Assembly (NCBI GenBank): GCA_934045075.1
Contig: OW203732.1
Location: forward strand, 22,153,706-22,217,705
Length of the DNA: 64,000 nt
Direction: 5' to 3'
From: Yponomeuta sedellus
Taxonomy: Eukaryota; Arthropoda; Insecta; Lepidoptera; Yponomeutidae
Part shown: piece after piece, positions 20,926 to 31,509 of the stretch
Layout of the letters: every line of letters starts with the position of its first letter
Numbering within the stretch: position 1 is the stretch's first letter
Notes under the pieces: generated by a model
Seen by the model: the letters and a program-made list of their open reading frames with translations, nothing else
Database searches by the model: none
Told to the model about the DNA's origin: nothing
Position numbers and translations under genes: made by a program

Positions 20926-21981
20926 ACGATTCCGGTTATCGATAAAATTGCTTTTTATGTATTTTTTATTTGGGAGATAATTTATGGAGCTGCGAAGGTG
21001 AATGTAGCGCGTGAATTGGTTTCGAGGATGGATTCGAATGGAAATGGACGTCTATTTGTTTTTAATTATAGGCTGTGTCATGGTTAATGTAGGTATTATT
21101 TTAGTCGTTATGTATCTACGTAAAATTGTAAACTTATTGCTCTACTTAATCTTACATACTTATCTTACCTATGCTTTATGCAAAACCTAAGTACTACTAA
21201 GTAGGTAGGACGTTAGTAAATAAACAAAAACAGAAATCTGAATCGTTGCAAGACGATTTTTAGAAGAAAATAATTTGTAAGTGACCTTTTAGGTAATATA
21301 AAAGTAACTGCATAACCTAAACCTAAGGCGTCCGAAAAGGGAAAAAGAAACTCCCTTCTCTTTAAAAACCAGTGTGAAATCCAACACGCTCCATAATGAA
21401 TTCAGACGCGAAAGGCTCATTATGTTAATTAAAAATTTAATAAAACATAAAGGAAGCAGGCCAAACCGTCGCGTATAAGGAGACACTTGATCCCGTTTGG
21501 GCTTTTGAAATTACCAGGCCAGGTGGATTATAATTTTGCCAATATAAGCTTCTACATGAAAATCGGCAAAATAAAGAGTAACTTAACAAAAACTGAGAGG
21601 AAATGGAACCAATTACGCAAAACAACAAGAAATTCAACCAAATCAAACAAGTTTCTTAACAAAAACGCGCCAAAAATCTTGGTAGCTGCGCGCGTTTCGC
21701 ATTGCGAGAGAATCCCGCCATTTTATAGAGCTTCTAAATAATATCTTATTACGTTAACAATAAGGTTTAGATTCCCATCACGGGCCGCGAGTAAAACCGG
21801 ATGGAATGTCAACAAAATATTGACCGGACAAATTCAGTTGCAATGCCGGTACCAAAGCAGCAGAACGCAGGAGGTGTTGTCTCGAAATAGGCGGGATTCT
21901 TGACTCGGAACCCGCGGCGGTCTCGCAATGCAGTTGGCGCGTAGTTACCAGGCGCGCAGAGGTTAGCAGGAGGCGTCTTAC
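20926..21981. other. intron sequence without recognised features
   Basis: AT-rich, with short open frames on both strands that lack coding bias. No repeat recognised up to the donor of wge exon 4. Confidence 0.5.
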
Positions 21982-22104
21982 CGGGGTACTGGAAGAAGGG
22001 CGGGGCCTGCGAGGGCGCGGGGGGCGCCGGCCACGCCAGGGGGGCGGGGCGGTCGTCGCACAGCACGTTGGCCACGCCCACCGTCATGGCCGCCTGCGCC
22101 GCGT
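21982..22104 (-). CDS. wge: wge exon 4: small Pro/Ala-rich exon
   Basis: A 123-bp, very G+C-rich exon in an AT-rich setting. It reads AAQAAMTVGVANVLCDDRP, then a run of Ala/Pro and PPFFQYP. The acceptor is TCGGTCGCAG and the donor CCCCG|GTAAGA. It enters and leaves in phase 1. The G ending exon 3 plus AC gives Asp, and the G ending this exon plus CT of exon 5 gives Ala. The phase fit on both sides and the sharp base-composition change are the main evidence; I do not recognise a named domain. An internal Met could be a start for a shorter isoform, but nothing shows that one is used. Confidence 0.83.
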
Positions 22105-22388
22105 CTGCGACCGAATGACAACGAAATGACGCGCCTGCAACGTGCGACGTGGTCGCGATGATTGACGGATTATTGCGGTGGCAGACATGAAATCATAAAC
22201 ACTGATAAATTGAATTAATATAAGTAAACAAAAGATTAAAGTAAAAACGTAACGAATTGGAGCTCGCTTAGTCATTGGTTCGGATGGCTGAAGTAATATT
22301 TTGCTTAACCCAAAGCAATATTTACCTAGTACAGGTAAATATTACGTTAAATTGTAGGTAATTTGTGGGTATAGGTGTAATAAATTAG

Positions 22389-23330
22389 CAGCGTCGGACT
22401 GAGCAAAGAGCCAGGGTGGCATTTGCCAGCCGGGCCCCGACCTGCGGGGCCCCCAAGCGAGTTTTTTGTCGTATACTAATTAAATTAAACGAAATTAAAA
22501 TAGGATATTAATTATTCACTACTCAACTTGGGCCTAGATTCTGCAAGCATTGTAGTAGGTACCTACAATGAGAACTGCATGAACGCGATGATTTCGTTTC
22601 ATTGCCGCTTCACGTCTACACGCACACACCTATCAAACATTGTAGTTTCCAATGGTATTATGAAAAAATACGCCACGCGATACGACGATACATCGATGCC
22701 TGGGGGGTGAGTCTCCAAAATGCATAGTTGTTCAATAGCGTCATATTAGTACGGTATATGATCGTTTCATTCTCACTATCAGTAGACTAGTAACTAATAG
22801 CATTGCAATTGTATAACCCGTGCTACTTTACTTAACTTGGCGTCTAGCGTGATTGGATGTTCTTCGCGAGAGATGTCTATTTGCGCGGGTTACCTATACC
22901 ACTGAAATTATATTGTAGGTACTGTTATTGCTTTAGTAGTCGATTAACAAATGGAAGCACATAACAACTCTAACGCCAGGTCTTGGACAAGAGCCCGTCT
23001 ATTTAATTAATTATAGGTACTTTATTGATTGACTTGAGACAAGCTAGCTGGAGTTGAGGTGCATCGCTTTTTAAACTTTTCGCTTGCAGCTTGCACGTGG
23101 TGACGATCTTAGCTGGACTTCGTTTATTTTTTGTCGACCTCCAAAACCATTGCTTTTATGAGCGAACACTGTTTGGGTGCTCCTGAGCGTTGCAGGGAAA
23201 AACAAACCATTTAAGGTGATCTGCCGCACTCCTGGCTGATGGTAGTATGGTACCTACGCGTAGGTATGCGCGCTGCGGGCCCTTGAAATCAAAATGACAC
23301 CCGGGCCCCTTGGGCGTAGTCCGACCCTGA
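22389..23330. mobile_element. probable non-autonomous hAT element
   Basis: Starts CAGCGTCGGACT and ends AGTCCGACCCTG, an 11/12 inverted match of the hAT CAGxG type. The subterminal GGGCCCC-rich sequences (CCGGGCCCCGACCTGCGGGG; CACCCGGGCCCCTTGGGC) also correspond. No matching 8-bp duplication is visible and there is no transposase. Bases 23050-23240 match 41990-42185. Confidence 0.55.
23050..23240 (+). repeat. dispersed repeat, second copy at 41990-42185
   Basis: GGTGCATCGCTTTT, CGCTTGCAGCTTGCACGTGG, TTTATGAGCGAACACTGTT and CCTGGCTGAT recur in the same order at 42 kb with about 10-15% differences by eye. No coding. Confidence 0.7.
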
Positions 23331-23689
23331 CACGTGTAAATAGTGCTATACACGCCTGTTCTCATTTTATTTTTACAACTTAAACGAGCGGTTAGCCGAC
23401 AAATAACCTAAATAAATAAAAAAATATTAGTCATCTTACTCGCGTTATAAAAATGTATAATGTTTTCGTTGCAAACGATTTTAGCACGTGACCCCCTACT
23501 ACCGAGCTGAGAGACTCTTGTCACGAGAAAACAAAAACAATGTGAGGAAACAAACAAATTAAAATTTGCGGTTTTTGCTGTCCCGCCTACTACCCTCAAG
23601 GACTACCCGTCAAGTCTACCCGTAGCTATTATTAACCACTTAATTAACAGAATAACGTAATAATGGCATTTTCAAAATATAGTGTTTCG

Positions 23690-24130
23690 TTGACGCTGAA
23701 TCGGATATAGGTAGGTACTCATCTCCAGTCGGTCGTTAACGCTGAATCGGGTATACTCGTCTCAAGTCGGTCGGTGACGCTTTATAGGCTATGCTCGTCT
23801 CCAGTCGGTCGATGAAGCCGAATCGGGTGTACCTACTCGTCTCCAGTCGTCGGTGACGCTACATCGAGTAATTATTTATACTAATAGCGATAAGACCACC
23901 AATAGTGAGTAGCAATAGACCACCAACATTACCTAGATTTAAGAAATCATGGTTGTACCTATCCTTTTTTTCTGGGTGTGCAATAAAGTGTTCTCTATCT
24001 ATCTATACTTAGATATCTCTAGTTGGTCAGTGTCGCTGAATCGGGTAGGTATACCTACTCGTCTCTAGACAGTTGCTGTTGCTGAATCGGGTATACTCGT
24101 TTTCAATCAGTCAGTGACGCTGAATCGAAA
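23690..24130. repeat. degenerate minisatellite (CGCTGAATCGGGTATACTCG units) split by a retroposon end
   Basis: About eight units of 40-50 bp with GTGACGCTGAATCGGGTA, TACTCGTCTCCAGTCGGTCG. The run is interrupted at about 23880-24020 by a retroposon 3' end carrying GTGTGCAATAAAGTGTTCTC and (CTAT)n, then resumes. Confidence 0.75.
23889..24000 (+). repeat. retroposon 3' end with AATAAAG and (CTAT)n
   Basis: GATAAGACCACCAATAGTG, TTTTTCTGGGTGTGCAATAAA and TCTCTATCTATCTAT. Same family as 7487 and 43922. Confidence 0.6.
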
Positions 24131-24293
24131 TCGAATGAAAGTACACGACAAAGATTCGAATCGAGACGTAGGATTCTTGAAATCCCGGTAGGATACACTA
24201 AACTTGGCGTATGAAGTTAGAAATCCCGGCCGGCGCGTTCCCGTGGTATAAATTCTAACGCGAACAGAGCCGCAGGTTAAAGCTTCAATGTAA

Positions 24294-24660
24294 TGTGATG
24301 ATTTATACAGCGTCCAGTGGCATCTTCACTCACACTAGATATTTTAAGGGACCACTCGGACGCTGTAGTGCCTGGGACATTTGTTGTTAGATGGTGCAGG
24401 CTTGCCGAGTACCTACCTGTACCATCCTGACAGCTTAGTCGGTCTAGCCCACAGGAAAAACTACTTAGTGAATACGACCGGAACCACCCAAGCCACGGGT
24501 TTCCTCGCGATGTTTTCACAGTTGGTATTGCGACTACCAATTAGCAAAAGTAGGTACGTAACTTTGAAATTAAACAAAGTCGGTACATGCCCGCACTGGG
24601 GATCGAACCTGGGTGTCTCGCTTGCGAGTCCGTTGTTCTACCCACTGAGCTACCACCGCT
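24294..24660 (-). mobile_element. tRNA-like SINE (family T)
   Basis: On the minus strand: AGCGGTGGTAGCTCAGTGGG (box A), CAGGTTCGATCCCCAG (box B), a middle with GAAAACATCGCGAGGAAACC, and the end CCACTGGACGCTGTATAAAT / CATCA. About 370 bp. Copies at 44468, 52904 and 63942, with a fragment at 62828. Confidence 0.75.
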
Positions 24661-25160
24661 ACAGCTAAATAAAGCTAGTTAAATATAAATAAGCCCTTTC
24701 TCAACCTAGATATTAAGCGATGGTCCTACATCGATATAGTTAGGCAGACACGTACAACGTTCCTTCTACATCTACCAACAACATGTAGATGTGTGTGTGT
24801 ATTCAAAAGCCGCTACAAACCGGTTCCAACCGGCTAAGATCGATTTAAATTATAATTTATTTGGTCGGCTTTATTAAAGGGCAGCGTACATAACGGCACG
24901 GGAAGGCTTTAATCTTAGTCAGTGTGCGGTTTTATCTGCGAACATTGCGGTGTCTGGTCATTACGGGTTTCCTCACGACCTGTTTCCGCTTTACTATTCA
25001 ATTAATGGTGGTAGCGAGAAGGATATGCGTCAACAGTAGGTACCTATAATCCTCTTATTATGTAACGGTCACTGTGTTGCGTTGCCCTCTTAACGATTCC
25101 GAAGTGTCAAAATATGTATGCATTGTAGCTGTAGAAAAGCTTCGATATCAACCCCTAGTA

Positions 25161-25613
25161 TAACATAACATTTACATACAAGCACATACATTGCTTCTGG
25201 CCCCAAACTAGGATACCATTGTGTCGTGGGAACCAGAAACGACGACATCACAGACATGTAACATCCAAAACCTGAGTGCTTAGTGCGAGTTTGACAGATC
25301 CAATCGAATAACTTTACTACCGCGTTAATCGAGCATTGAGTAGTGAGTATGAGTACGTTAACCGTTCGAACTGGCAAAACGCTGTCCCAGTACAACTCGC
25401 ACTCGCGTTTATTCGTGTTTTGGCTGGTAAACATGTTCACTTCTCAACGTAAACCATTACAACTCGCGCTTAGCAATTTTAATTTCTATACTTGTCGCTA
25501 AGTGGCGCTTCCTCGATGCCATAGAAATATGAGTTTACGTTAACGCGATCGAGTAGTTAAAAAACTCGCACTAAGCACTCGGGGCTTTTTTCCCCCAGCC
25601 GGGATGTATGTAT
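25161..25613 (-). mobile_element. tRNA-like SINE (family S) interrupted by a MITE
   Basis: The (TAACA)n tail and TTTACATACAAGCACATACA ... CAAAACCT are followed, after a 307-bp insert, by GGGGCTTTTTTCCCCCAGCCGGG. The tRNA-like head is lost. Comparison with 31510 shows exactly where the insert sits. Confidence 0.7.
25274..25580. mobile_element. 307-bp MITE with 19-bp perfect inverted ends
   Basis: GAGTGCTTAGTGCGAGTTT at the left and its exact reverse complement at the right. Interior AT-rich with GTTAAC motifs, non-coding. The insertion point inside a family-S SINE is clear, but any target duplication is too short to define. Confidence 0.8.
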
Positions 25614-25831
25614 GTAGGATGTAGCCGGGTCTCCTCCAGTAAGTTTCTCTTTCGTTGTTAAGTATGGCCTACCATACTCCACCACGAAAGGGAAGCTTAA
25701 AAATAGTAAAAATCGAAGTCACTCAACCCAGTGGATATTTAATAATAGAGAATACGTAATAGATCTCCAGAGCCCAATTTCGTAGGACAGCAGTTCATTG
25801 TTTATTATGAAATTATGACAGTTCGATGTGA

Positions 25832-26075
25832 ATTCCGTGCTTCGCTAGGCACGTTAAGTCGTGGGTGCCGGTTGTCATGTAATGGCAGTCGTTAAGCCAT
25901 GTTAGAGGCCTTATGGGCGGCTTGATAACTTCTGACAGTAAGGCCCGCCACTGTCTTACAATCCTCCACCAACCCGGACTTGGCCCCCGTGGTGGAGTAT
26001 GGCCTAACCTTCCTGCAATGCAGGCAGAGACCCGTGCCCCAGCAGTGGGGACATACAGGGTTGCAATCAATCGAT
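25832..26075 (+). mobile_element. SINE (family Q), non-5S head, (ATCG)n tail
   Basis: GGCAGTCGTTAAGCCATGTT, GGCCTTATGGGCGGCTTGAT, CCCCCGTGGTGGAGTATGGC, GTGGGGACATACAGGGTTG and a tail of ATCGATCGATCG. Same body as the 5S-headed copy. Confidence 0.7.
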
Positions 26076-26169
26076 CGATCGATGTGAATTGCGTAGCCGA
26101 TTAAGTTGGGCCGACGACATTGTGAAAGCGGCTGGGACAAAAGATTTTTCTTTTGCATAACGTCTAAAA

Positions 26170-26311
26170 AATCAAAACGTCTGACAGTAAGACCAGCCAC
26201 CAGTCTTGCAAGCCTCCACCACTCGGCCCTCGTGGTGGAGTATGGCCTATACCTTGCTCGGGGAAGAGACACGTGCCCCTCGGTGGGTACATAGGCAATG
26301 GGTTGATGATG
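26170..26311 (+). mobile_element. SINE (family Q), 5'-truncated, (GAT)n tail
   Basis: GACAGTAAGACCAGCCACCA, GCAAGCCTCCACCACTCGG and GGTACATAGGCAATGGGTTG ATGATGAT. It matches the 3' half of the 5S-headed copy more closely than the others do. Confidence 0.65.
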
Positions 26312-26314
26312 ATA

Positions 26315-26375
26315 AAGTGGCGAGTACAGTCAATTAATAGTGACTACCCACAATAATTGACTGTACTCGCCACTT
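26315..26375. repeat. 22-bp perfect-stem hairpin
   Basis: AAGTGGCGAGTACAGTCAAT... at 26315-26336 is exactly inverted at 26354-26375 with a 17-base loop. Possibly a minimal foldback element. Confidence 0.75.
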
Positions 26376-26544
26376 CAGTCAACCCGAGACCACGGCAACT
26401 GTAACGCTGCCGAAATGTCGGGAAATAAGGTAATTACGTTTTACCTAACAAATAATCGCGATTTGACCCGTTTAACATATAACTATGTATGGTGATGATG
26501 ATGTGTGCAGCTAATAATAAAAGTGTTTCTGTTATTCTGAACCG

Positions 26545-26685
26545 ATAATGAAAATTTCATTTTCGAAACATTGGACGAGACTTGCACTCCAACCCATCCA
26601 AGGACCGGATGGATTGGTGTGCAAGAGAAGAGGCCTATGCCCAACAGTGGGCTCTGTTTATGGGCTGATTAGATAGATAGAGAAA
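26545..26685 (+). repeat. retroposon 3' end (GCCCAACAGTGGGCTCTG type)
   Basis: GGACGAGACTTGCACTCCAA, GGAAGAGGCCTATGCCCAA-like text (AGAAGAGGCCTATGCCCAAC) and GGCTGATTAGATAGATAG. A standard lepidopteran LINE/SINE terminal sequence. Confidence 0.55.
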
Positions 26686-26949
26686 TGACCATAATTGATA
26701 CTAATCGGCCACGCAATTCTACATCGAAGTACGAAAGAAACTACGACGACGAGACGTTAAAAATCGCTATTTTTAATACAAAAATGGCCAAATTCTGACA
26801 TTTTAGCGGCTTATTTTATTTATAAAATCACAATTCTTTAAAGTTCAAAAATGCTGACTAAATTAGTCTGTGGCGAAGTTTTTACAAGGTAAACACGTTA
26901 CCACAGATTAAATGAAACGCCTTTAGGAGTATATCTACTCGTAATATTT

Positions 26950-27175
26950 TTTTTAATGCACTAACCCGAGCTTAGGGCAATTTTAAAAACCTATTTAGAG
27001 GCTAAAAACGTACGTAATACAGAGAATATTGTAAAGAGGTTCGAAATTTCACTGTGAGTCGCCCACTAGCTCAGAAAGAGCGCTGGCACGGATAGCCACA
27101 GGTTGCGGGTTCGAATCTCGGCATGGGTGGAATTTTTAGCCTCTAAATAGGTTTTAAAAATTGCCTTTAGGGGTG
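26950..27175 (+). mobile_element. tRNA-like SINE (family R) bracketed by inverted ends
   Basis: TTTTAAAAACCTATTTAGAG at about 26980 and CTCTAAATAGGTTTTAAAA at about 27145 are inverted copies. Between them lie GTAAAGAGGTTCGAAATTTC, the box-A-like TAGCTCAGAAAGAGCG and the box-B-like GGTTCGAATCTCGG. Confidence 0.7.
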
Positions 27176-27459
27176 TTTTAGTTTTTTTTTGTTTATTTAA
27201 ATTAAGAAAAAAATACATCCAATATACCTAATGCCTCCCATCCCCCGAAACCGACAAGGTTTATCTGTGGATTGGGTTTATTTTTAGTACTCACTAGCAG
27301 TCACATGTTGTTGGAAATAGTATACTATACTAGTGCTATGCTCGGCAAATAGCTTGAACAAACTCAGAATGAGCTTGCGATAACATAATCATTCAAGAAG
27401 TTGAATCGTGTTCTGTATTCTAGATACAACTTTCGGAGGATATTATAAGTTGCATTGCC

Positions 27460-27690
27460 GTTATCAACCCTTGTATGTCCCCGCTGCTGGGGCACGGGTC
27501 TCTACCTGCATCGCAAGAAGGTTAGGCCATACTCCACCACGGGGGCCAAGTCCGGGTTGGTGGAGGATGGAAAGACAGTGGCGGATCTTACTGTCAGAAG
27601 TTATCAAGCCGCCCATAAGGCCTCTGACATGGCTTAACGACTGCCATTACATGACAGCCGACACCAAAGGCATTACGTGCCTTGCGAAGC
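27460..27690 (-). mobile_element. SINE (family Q), non-5S head
   Basis: The minus strand carries CATGTAATGGCAGTCGTTAA, CCCCCGTGGTGGAGTATGGC and GGGGACATACAAGGGTTG. It lies just left of the autonomous hAT element. Confidence 0.65.
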
Positions 27691-27901
27691 ACGGAAGCGC
27701 CACTAATGCCACTAGCGGTAGTCACGGGACGGTCCACCCATCCCGCACCTGACCGCGCCTGTTGTTGCTTAACGCAAGTGATTGATTCCAATCACTCGAT
27801 TCGACAAGGCCATAGGAGTGATCGTTGCAAAGACGAAGCGTTTTATAAGACCGTTTTGTGTTCCGCGACGATAGGACCGTTTTTCGTTTCATTCTAAAGC
27901 A

Positions 27902-28441
27902 GTGCCAGCGACTATAAAGCAGTGCCAGCGTTTGTTCGTCGCGAAACCAGTCCTTAGATTGTTTCACGCGGATATGTCCTTTAATACTATGTTAATAGAG
28001 CCTAGAACGTAATGAGATCATTGCGACGACGTCGTCGGCTTCTTTCTCGTTCCGTTCGTTTTGGTCTGTGATACAATAAAGTAATCTTTATGTCTATGAG
28101 TATACAGTCGAATATCGTGTAAAACAACTTGTTTTTTCCGATGTTTCGTGATTTCGTCTCGTTCGCAAAGCGTGCCAGCGACTATAAAGCAGTGCCAGCG
28201 TTTGTTCGTCGCGAAACCAGTCCTTAGATTGTTTCACGCGGATATGTCCTTTAATACTATGTTAATAGAGCCTAGAACGTAATGAGATCATTGCGACGAC
28301 GTCGTCGGCTTCTTTCTCGTTCCGTTCGTTTTGGTCTGTGATACAATAAAGTAATCTTTATGTCTATGAGTATACAGTCGAATATCGTGTAAAACAACTT
28401 GTTTTTTCCGATGTTTCGTGATTTCGTCTCGTTCGCAAAGC
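27902..28441 (+). repeat. perfect 270-bp tandem duplication in the hAT 5' leader
   Basis: Units 27902-28171 and 28172-28441 are identical as read. Each opens GTGCCAGCGACTATAAAGCA and closes CGTCTCGTTCGCAAAGCG. The lack of differences makes the duplication younger than, or about as young as, the insertion. ACTATAAAG in each unit is TATA-like, so the leader may hold two promoter copies; that is inferred. Confidence 0.9.
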
Positions 28442-28745
28442 GGTGGTGAAGGTCATTGCTGTGCTGTGTATCTTAATGTCGTTGGTATAGCGTCTAAGGT
28501 CGTTTAGCAATAAATGGCATGGCAACGAGTCGCGACGCTCGCTCGCTCGATCGCGCAGCTCGTGGGTGAGGCTTATTGTTTACATTTTTCCAGTTTGAAT
28601 GAATATTTCAATGCTACTTACTGATTGTGAATGTTAATTATTGTAATTTGGTATTTATTTTTTACTCAAGTTAAAGTTTAGTTTTAATGTTGGACTACTT
28701 GAAGACTAATTCCATTAGAATGTAAATAGTACCTACTTATTCATA

Positions 28746-30665
28746 ATGTTAGCTCCGCGTAAAAATGCTAGTGTTTTGTGGTCGTATTATGACAAGGATG
28801 TTATTAATAAGAAAGCTCAGTGTCATTTGTGCCAAGAAAAATTAAGTTACAAATCTACTGCAGCAAATCTCAGAAATCACTTACAACGAAAGCATATTGG
28901 GACATACACATCATTGATTGAGGAAGAAAACCCAGGAACTAGCAGTCGCATTGAAGAAGTCCGTGACTTAGCACAACCTTCGACTTCCAGCGACGCTACT
29001 ACTGCTACTCAAAGAGACCAAATAGTATTACCTCCTCCAACAAAAAAGAGTCGCAAAATTGATGCCTTTATTCATAAAAAGATTAGCTGTGAGCAAAAAA
29101 AAAAAATTTATCAAGACCTGTTGGATTTATGTGTGGACAGTTTTCACCCGTTTTCTATTGTCGAAGAAAGAAGTTTTATCAAGTTTTGCGGGTGGATACC
29201 AGGTTATAAATTACCTACTAGAAAAACCTTATCAAATTCCCTGCTTGATGAGACTTACCTTAAAGTTGAAAAAGAAATTAAGTCACAAGTGACGAGTGAA
29301 GTACATTCAATTTGTTTGACTACAGATTTGTGGACTTCTCGGAGCACAGAGAGCTATATCGCTGTTACCGGCCATTACCTCACGAACGACTTTAAATTAA
29401 AAACTGTATTATTAGGATGTTGCTATTTCTCTGGCAATCACACCTCTCAAAACATTGCATCTGAAATAAGTGCTATTTTGGATCAGTGGGGCATAACTGG
29501 AAAAGTTAATTTCGTTGTTTCTGATAATGGAGCTAATGTTGTCAAAGCCATTAAAGAAATGTTGGGGTTAAAGCATTTTGGTTGTTTCGCACACACTCTG
29601 AACCTAATTGTAGAAGATGCATTAAAACACTGCAAAGAAAAAATAGACAAGGTAAGAAGAATCGTGACCCATTACAAAAAAAGCACCGTATCGGCAGAGC
29701 GTTTGGCTAAGTATCAATTACACCAAAACACTCAACCTAAGCATCTCATCCAAAACGTGGACACGAGGTGGAATTCCACTTTTTATATGTTGAGTAGATT
29801 TGTGGAGTTAAAGGAAGCAGTGCGTTCTACAATGGCTCTGGTCGATCGGGACTTGCCACAAATAACGGCAGAAGACTGGATCATGTTCGAAGAACTAATC
29901 GTTATTTTGCGTCCATTTGAAGAGCTCACAAGATCTATGAGCGGCGAAAAGTATTTAACTGCGAGTTCTATTATAGTACTGACAAGAAGTCTTAAAGAGG
30001 CATTAAATATTACTATCGAAAAAACAAATTCAGAGACAGTCAGTGATATTGCTATATTGTTGAAAGCCGGTGTAACGGATCGACTTAAGAATATTGAACA
30101 GAGCAGAACCTTGTCTCTGTGTACATTCTTGGACCCGAGATTCAAGATGCAGGCTTTCGAAGAACAAAGTGAAGCCACGAGAACGAAAGAGCACGTTAAG
30201 AAGCTTTTGGCAGAGGTTATAAGCAGAGATGAGAGATCAGAGTCAACAAATGCCGAACAAAACCGAGAGCTGCAACTGCAGGCTGATGGCCCCGATGACG
30301 ACCTGAGCCCATGGTCAATTTTTGACAAATTACTTGGGCAACCTACCACGCAAGGAACTCCACTATCCCGGGCAATCAAGGAAATTGACATGTATTTGTC
30401 AGATGAGAGATTGCCTTGCAAAAATTCTGCTGGTGGCTGGAATTGTCCGTTAGAGTGGTGGAGGAATCATCGTGCAGTTTACCCAAATTTATCAAAAGTA
30501 TATATCCGCCAGTGTAACATTGTGGCAACATCCGTCCCCTGCGAACGGATGTTCTCGAAATCGGGGTTAATAATCAACCAACGCCGGACAAGATTAACTA
30601 CTAAAAAAGTAGAGAAGCTTATGTTTTTGAATGTCAACATGTCAGAGGAACGCTTCAAATTGTAA
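28746..30665 (+). CDS. hAT transposase with BED zinc finger
   Basis: An uninterrupted 639-residue protein that cuts and pastes the surrounding element in the nucleus. Domains in order: BED-type zinc finger, residues 10-50 (C26, C29, H45, H50); linker with KKSRKID; hAT catalytic region with the first acidic residue in TTDLWTS (D194), the second in FVVSDNGAN (D260), the CxxH motif GCFAHTLN (C280, H283) and DTRWNS (about 339-344); C-terminal dimerisation domain about 545-630 with WW and SVPCERMFS (E600, the third acidic residue). Length fits hAT transposases. It resembles ZBED1/ZBED4-type host genes, but the flanking terminal repeats show it is still a transposon gene. ATG at 28746 is the first Met and precedes the BED finger. 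No frame breaks seen. Confidence 0.93.
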   Translation: MLAPRKNASVLWSYYDKDVINKKAQCHLCQEKLSYKSTAANLRNHLQRKHIGTYTSLIEEENPGTSSRIEEVRDLAQPSTSSDATTATQRDQIVLPPPTKKSRKIDAFIHKKISCEQKKKIYQDLLDLCVDSFHPFSIVEERSFIKFCGWIPGYKLPTRKTLSNSLLDETYLKVEKEIKSQVTSEVHSICLTTDLWTSRSTESYIAVTGHYLTNDFKLKTVLLGCCYFSGNHTSQNIASEISAILDQWGITGKVNFVVSDNGANVVKAIKEMLGLKHFGCFAHTLNLIVEDALKHCKEKIDKVRRIVTHYKKSTVSAERLAKYQLHQNTQPKHLIQNVDTRWNSTFYMLSRFVELKEAVRSTMALVDRDLPQITAEDWIMFEELIVILRPFEELTRSMSGEKYLTASSIIVLTRSLKEALNITIEKTNSETVSDIAILLKAGVTDRLKNIEQSRTLSLCTFLDPRFKMQAFEEQSEATRTKEHVKKLLAEVISRDERSESTNAEQNRELQLQADGPDDDLSPWSIFDKLLGQPTTQGTPLSRAIKEIDMYLSDERLPCKNSAGGWNCPLEWWRNHRAVYPNLSKVYIRQCNIVATSVPCERMFSKSGLIINQRRTRLTTKKVEKLMFLNVNMSEERFKL

Positions 30666-31233
30666 ATATGTATCTACCAATTAGACTAAAAATAGTAGAA
30701 AAAACGAATCAGACATTAGCATAGTTACCCAACGAAAAAGAAGAAACGAAAGCAAAAAATAAAAAAAAAAAAAATAACTTACAAAAATAAATACAAAAAC
30801 TAAATAGAAAAAAACTTAATTACCTATATAAAAAATGTAAAATAAAAATAACTATAAATATGTAAAACAAACACAAATTATATACATAAAATGAACTTAT
30901 AAATAAGCCTGGTATTAACATAAATACCAGCCAGTCCTAAGCCTGGAAAATTATGAAGGAAAGTTCATTAATTTAAAGAAAAAAATATTGAAATCGAACG
31001 AAAAACGTTAACTAGTCCTCAACCTCATTCCGCAACCTTTTCTTTTACTAGTCTTCGAGACGAATGTCGACGAGACGAAACGAGAGTTTCTCTCGTTTGA
31101 CCGTCCTCTGCGCGTTGCTCGTTCGCATACAATGAAACCAGTTGCGAACGAGGACCGTTTCGAGGACCTGTTTTCGTTCCAGAAAAAACGGTTGCGTTTC
31201 GTCGTCGAAAAATCGGACAACGACCCACTCCTA
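30666..31233 (+). other. 3' non-coding part of the hAT element
   Basis: A-rich sequence with several AATAAA-like motifs (for example about 30785 and 30840), a CTGGTATTAACATAAATACC AG hairpin near 30909, then G+C-richer terminal sequence mirroring the 5' end. Confidence 0.6.
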
Positions 31234-31509
31234 AAGGCCACGAGCGCTTCGAGGGGTAGCACGGGTTATACCATTGCAATGCGATTGGTTACAAGACTAC
31301 CCATAGTGTGAAAGACCTTTACCTACCTGACTAATTATGACTCTACGCATTTTAGACTAATATTTGTGAAAATATTTGGATGTTCGTTACTCAATCAGGC
31401 AATAACGGCTGAACGGATTTACATGAAACTTGGCTTACAGATAGAGGAAAATCTAAACTGTAACGTGGGATACTTGATGTCCCGGTAACGCGTTCTCGTG
31501 GGATAATAT

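Larger units (their letters stand above)
27813..31233 (+). mobile_element. apparently autonomous hAT transposon (3.4 kb)
   Basis: The ends are TAGGAGTG at the left and CACTCCTA at the right, perfect 8-bp inverted tips, with further imperfect match inward (CGTTG and ACCGTTTT blocks on both sides). AAGGCCA lies directly outside each end (27806-27812 and 31234-31240), so the target duplication is 7 bp exact, or 8 bp with one change; hAT elements make 8 bp. Inside are a tandem duplication, one intact transposase gene and an A-rich 3' part. It sits in the 36.8-kb wge intron in opposite orientation. Confidence 0.85.

Noticed and set aside
29783..30421. 212-codon minus-strand frame
   Set aside because: Antisense of the hAT transposase gene, whose plus-strand domains are clear.
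28746..30665. Domesticated ZBED-type host gene
   Set aside because: Terminal inverted tips and a flanking duplication are present, so it is better read as a transposon's own gene.
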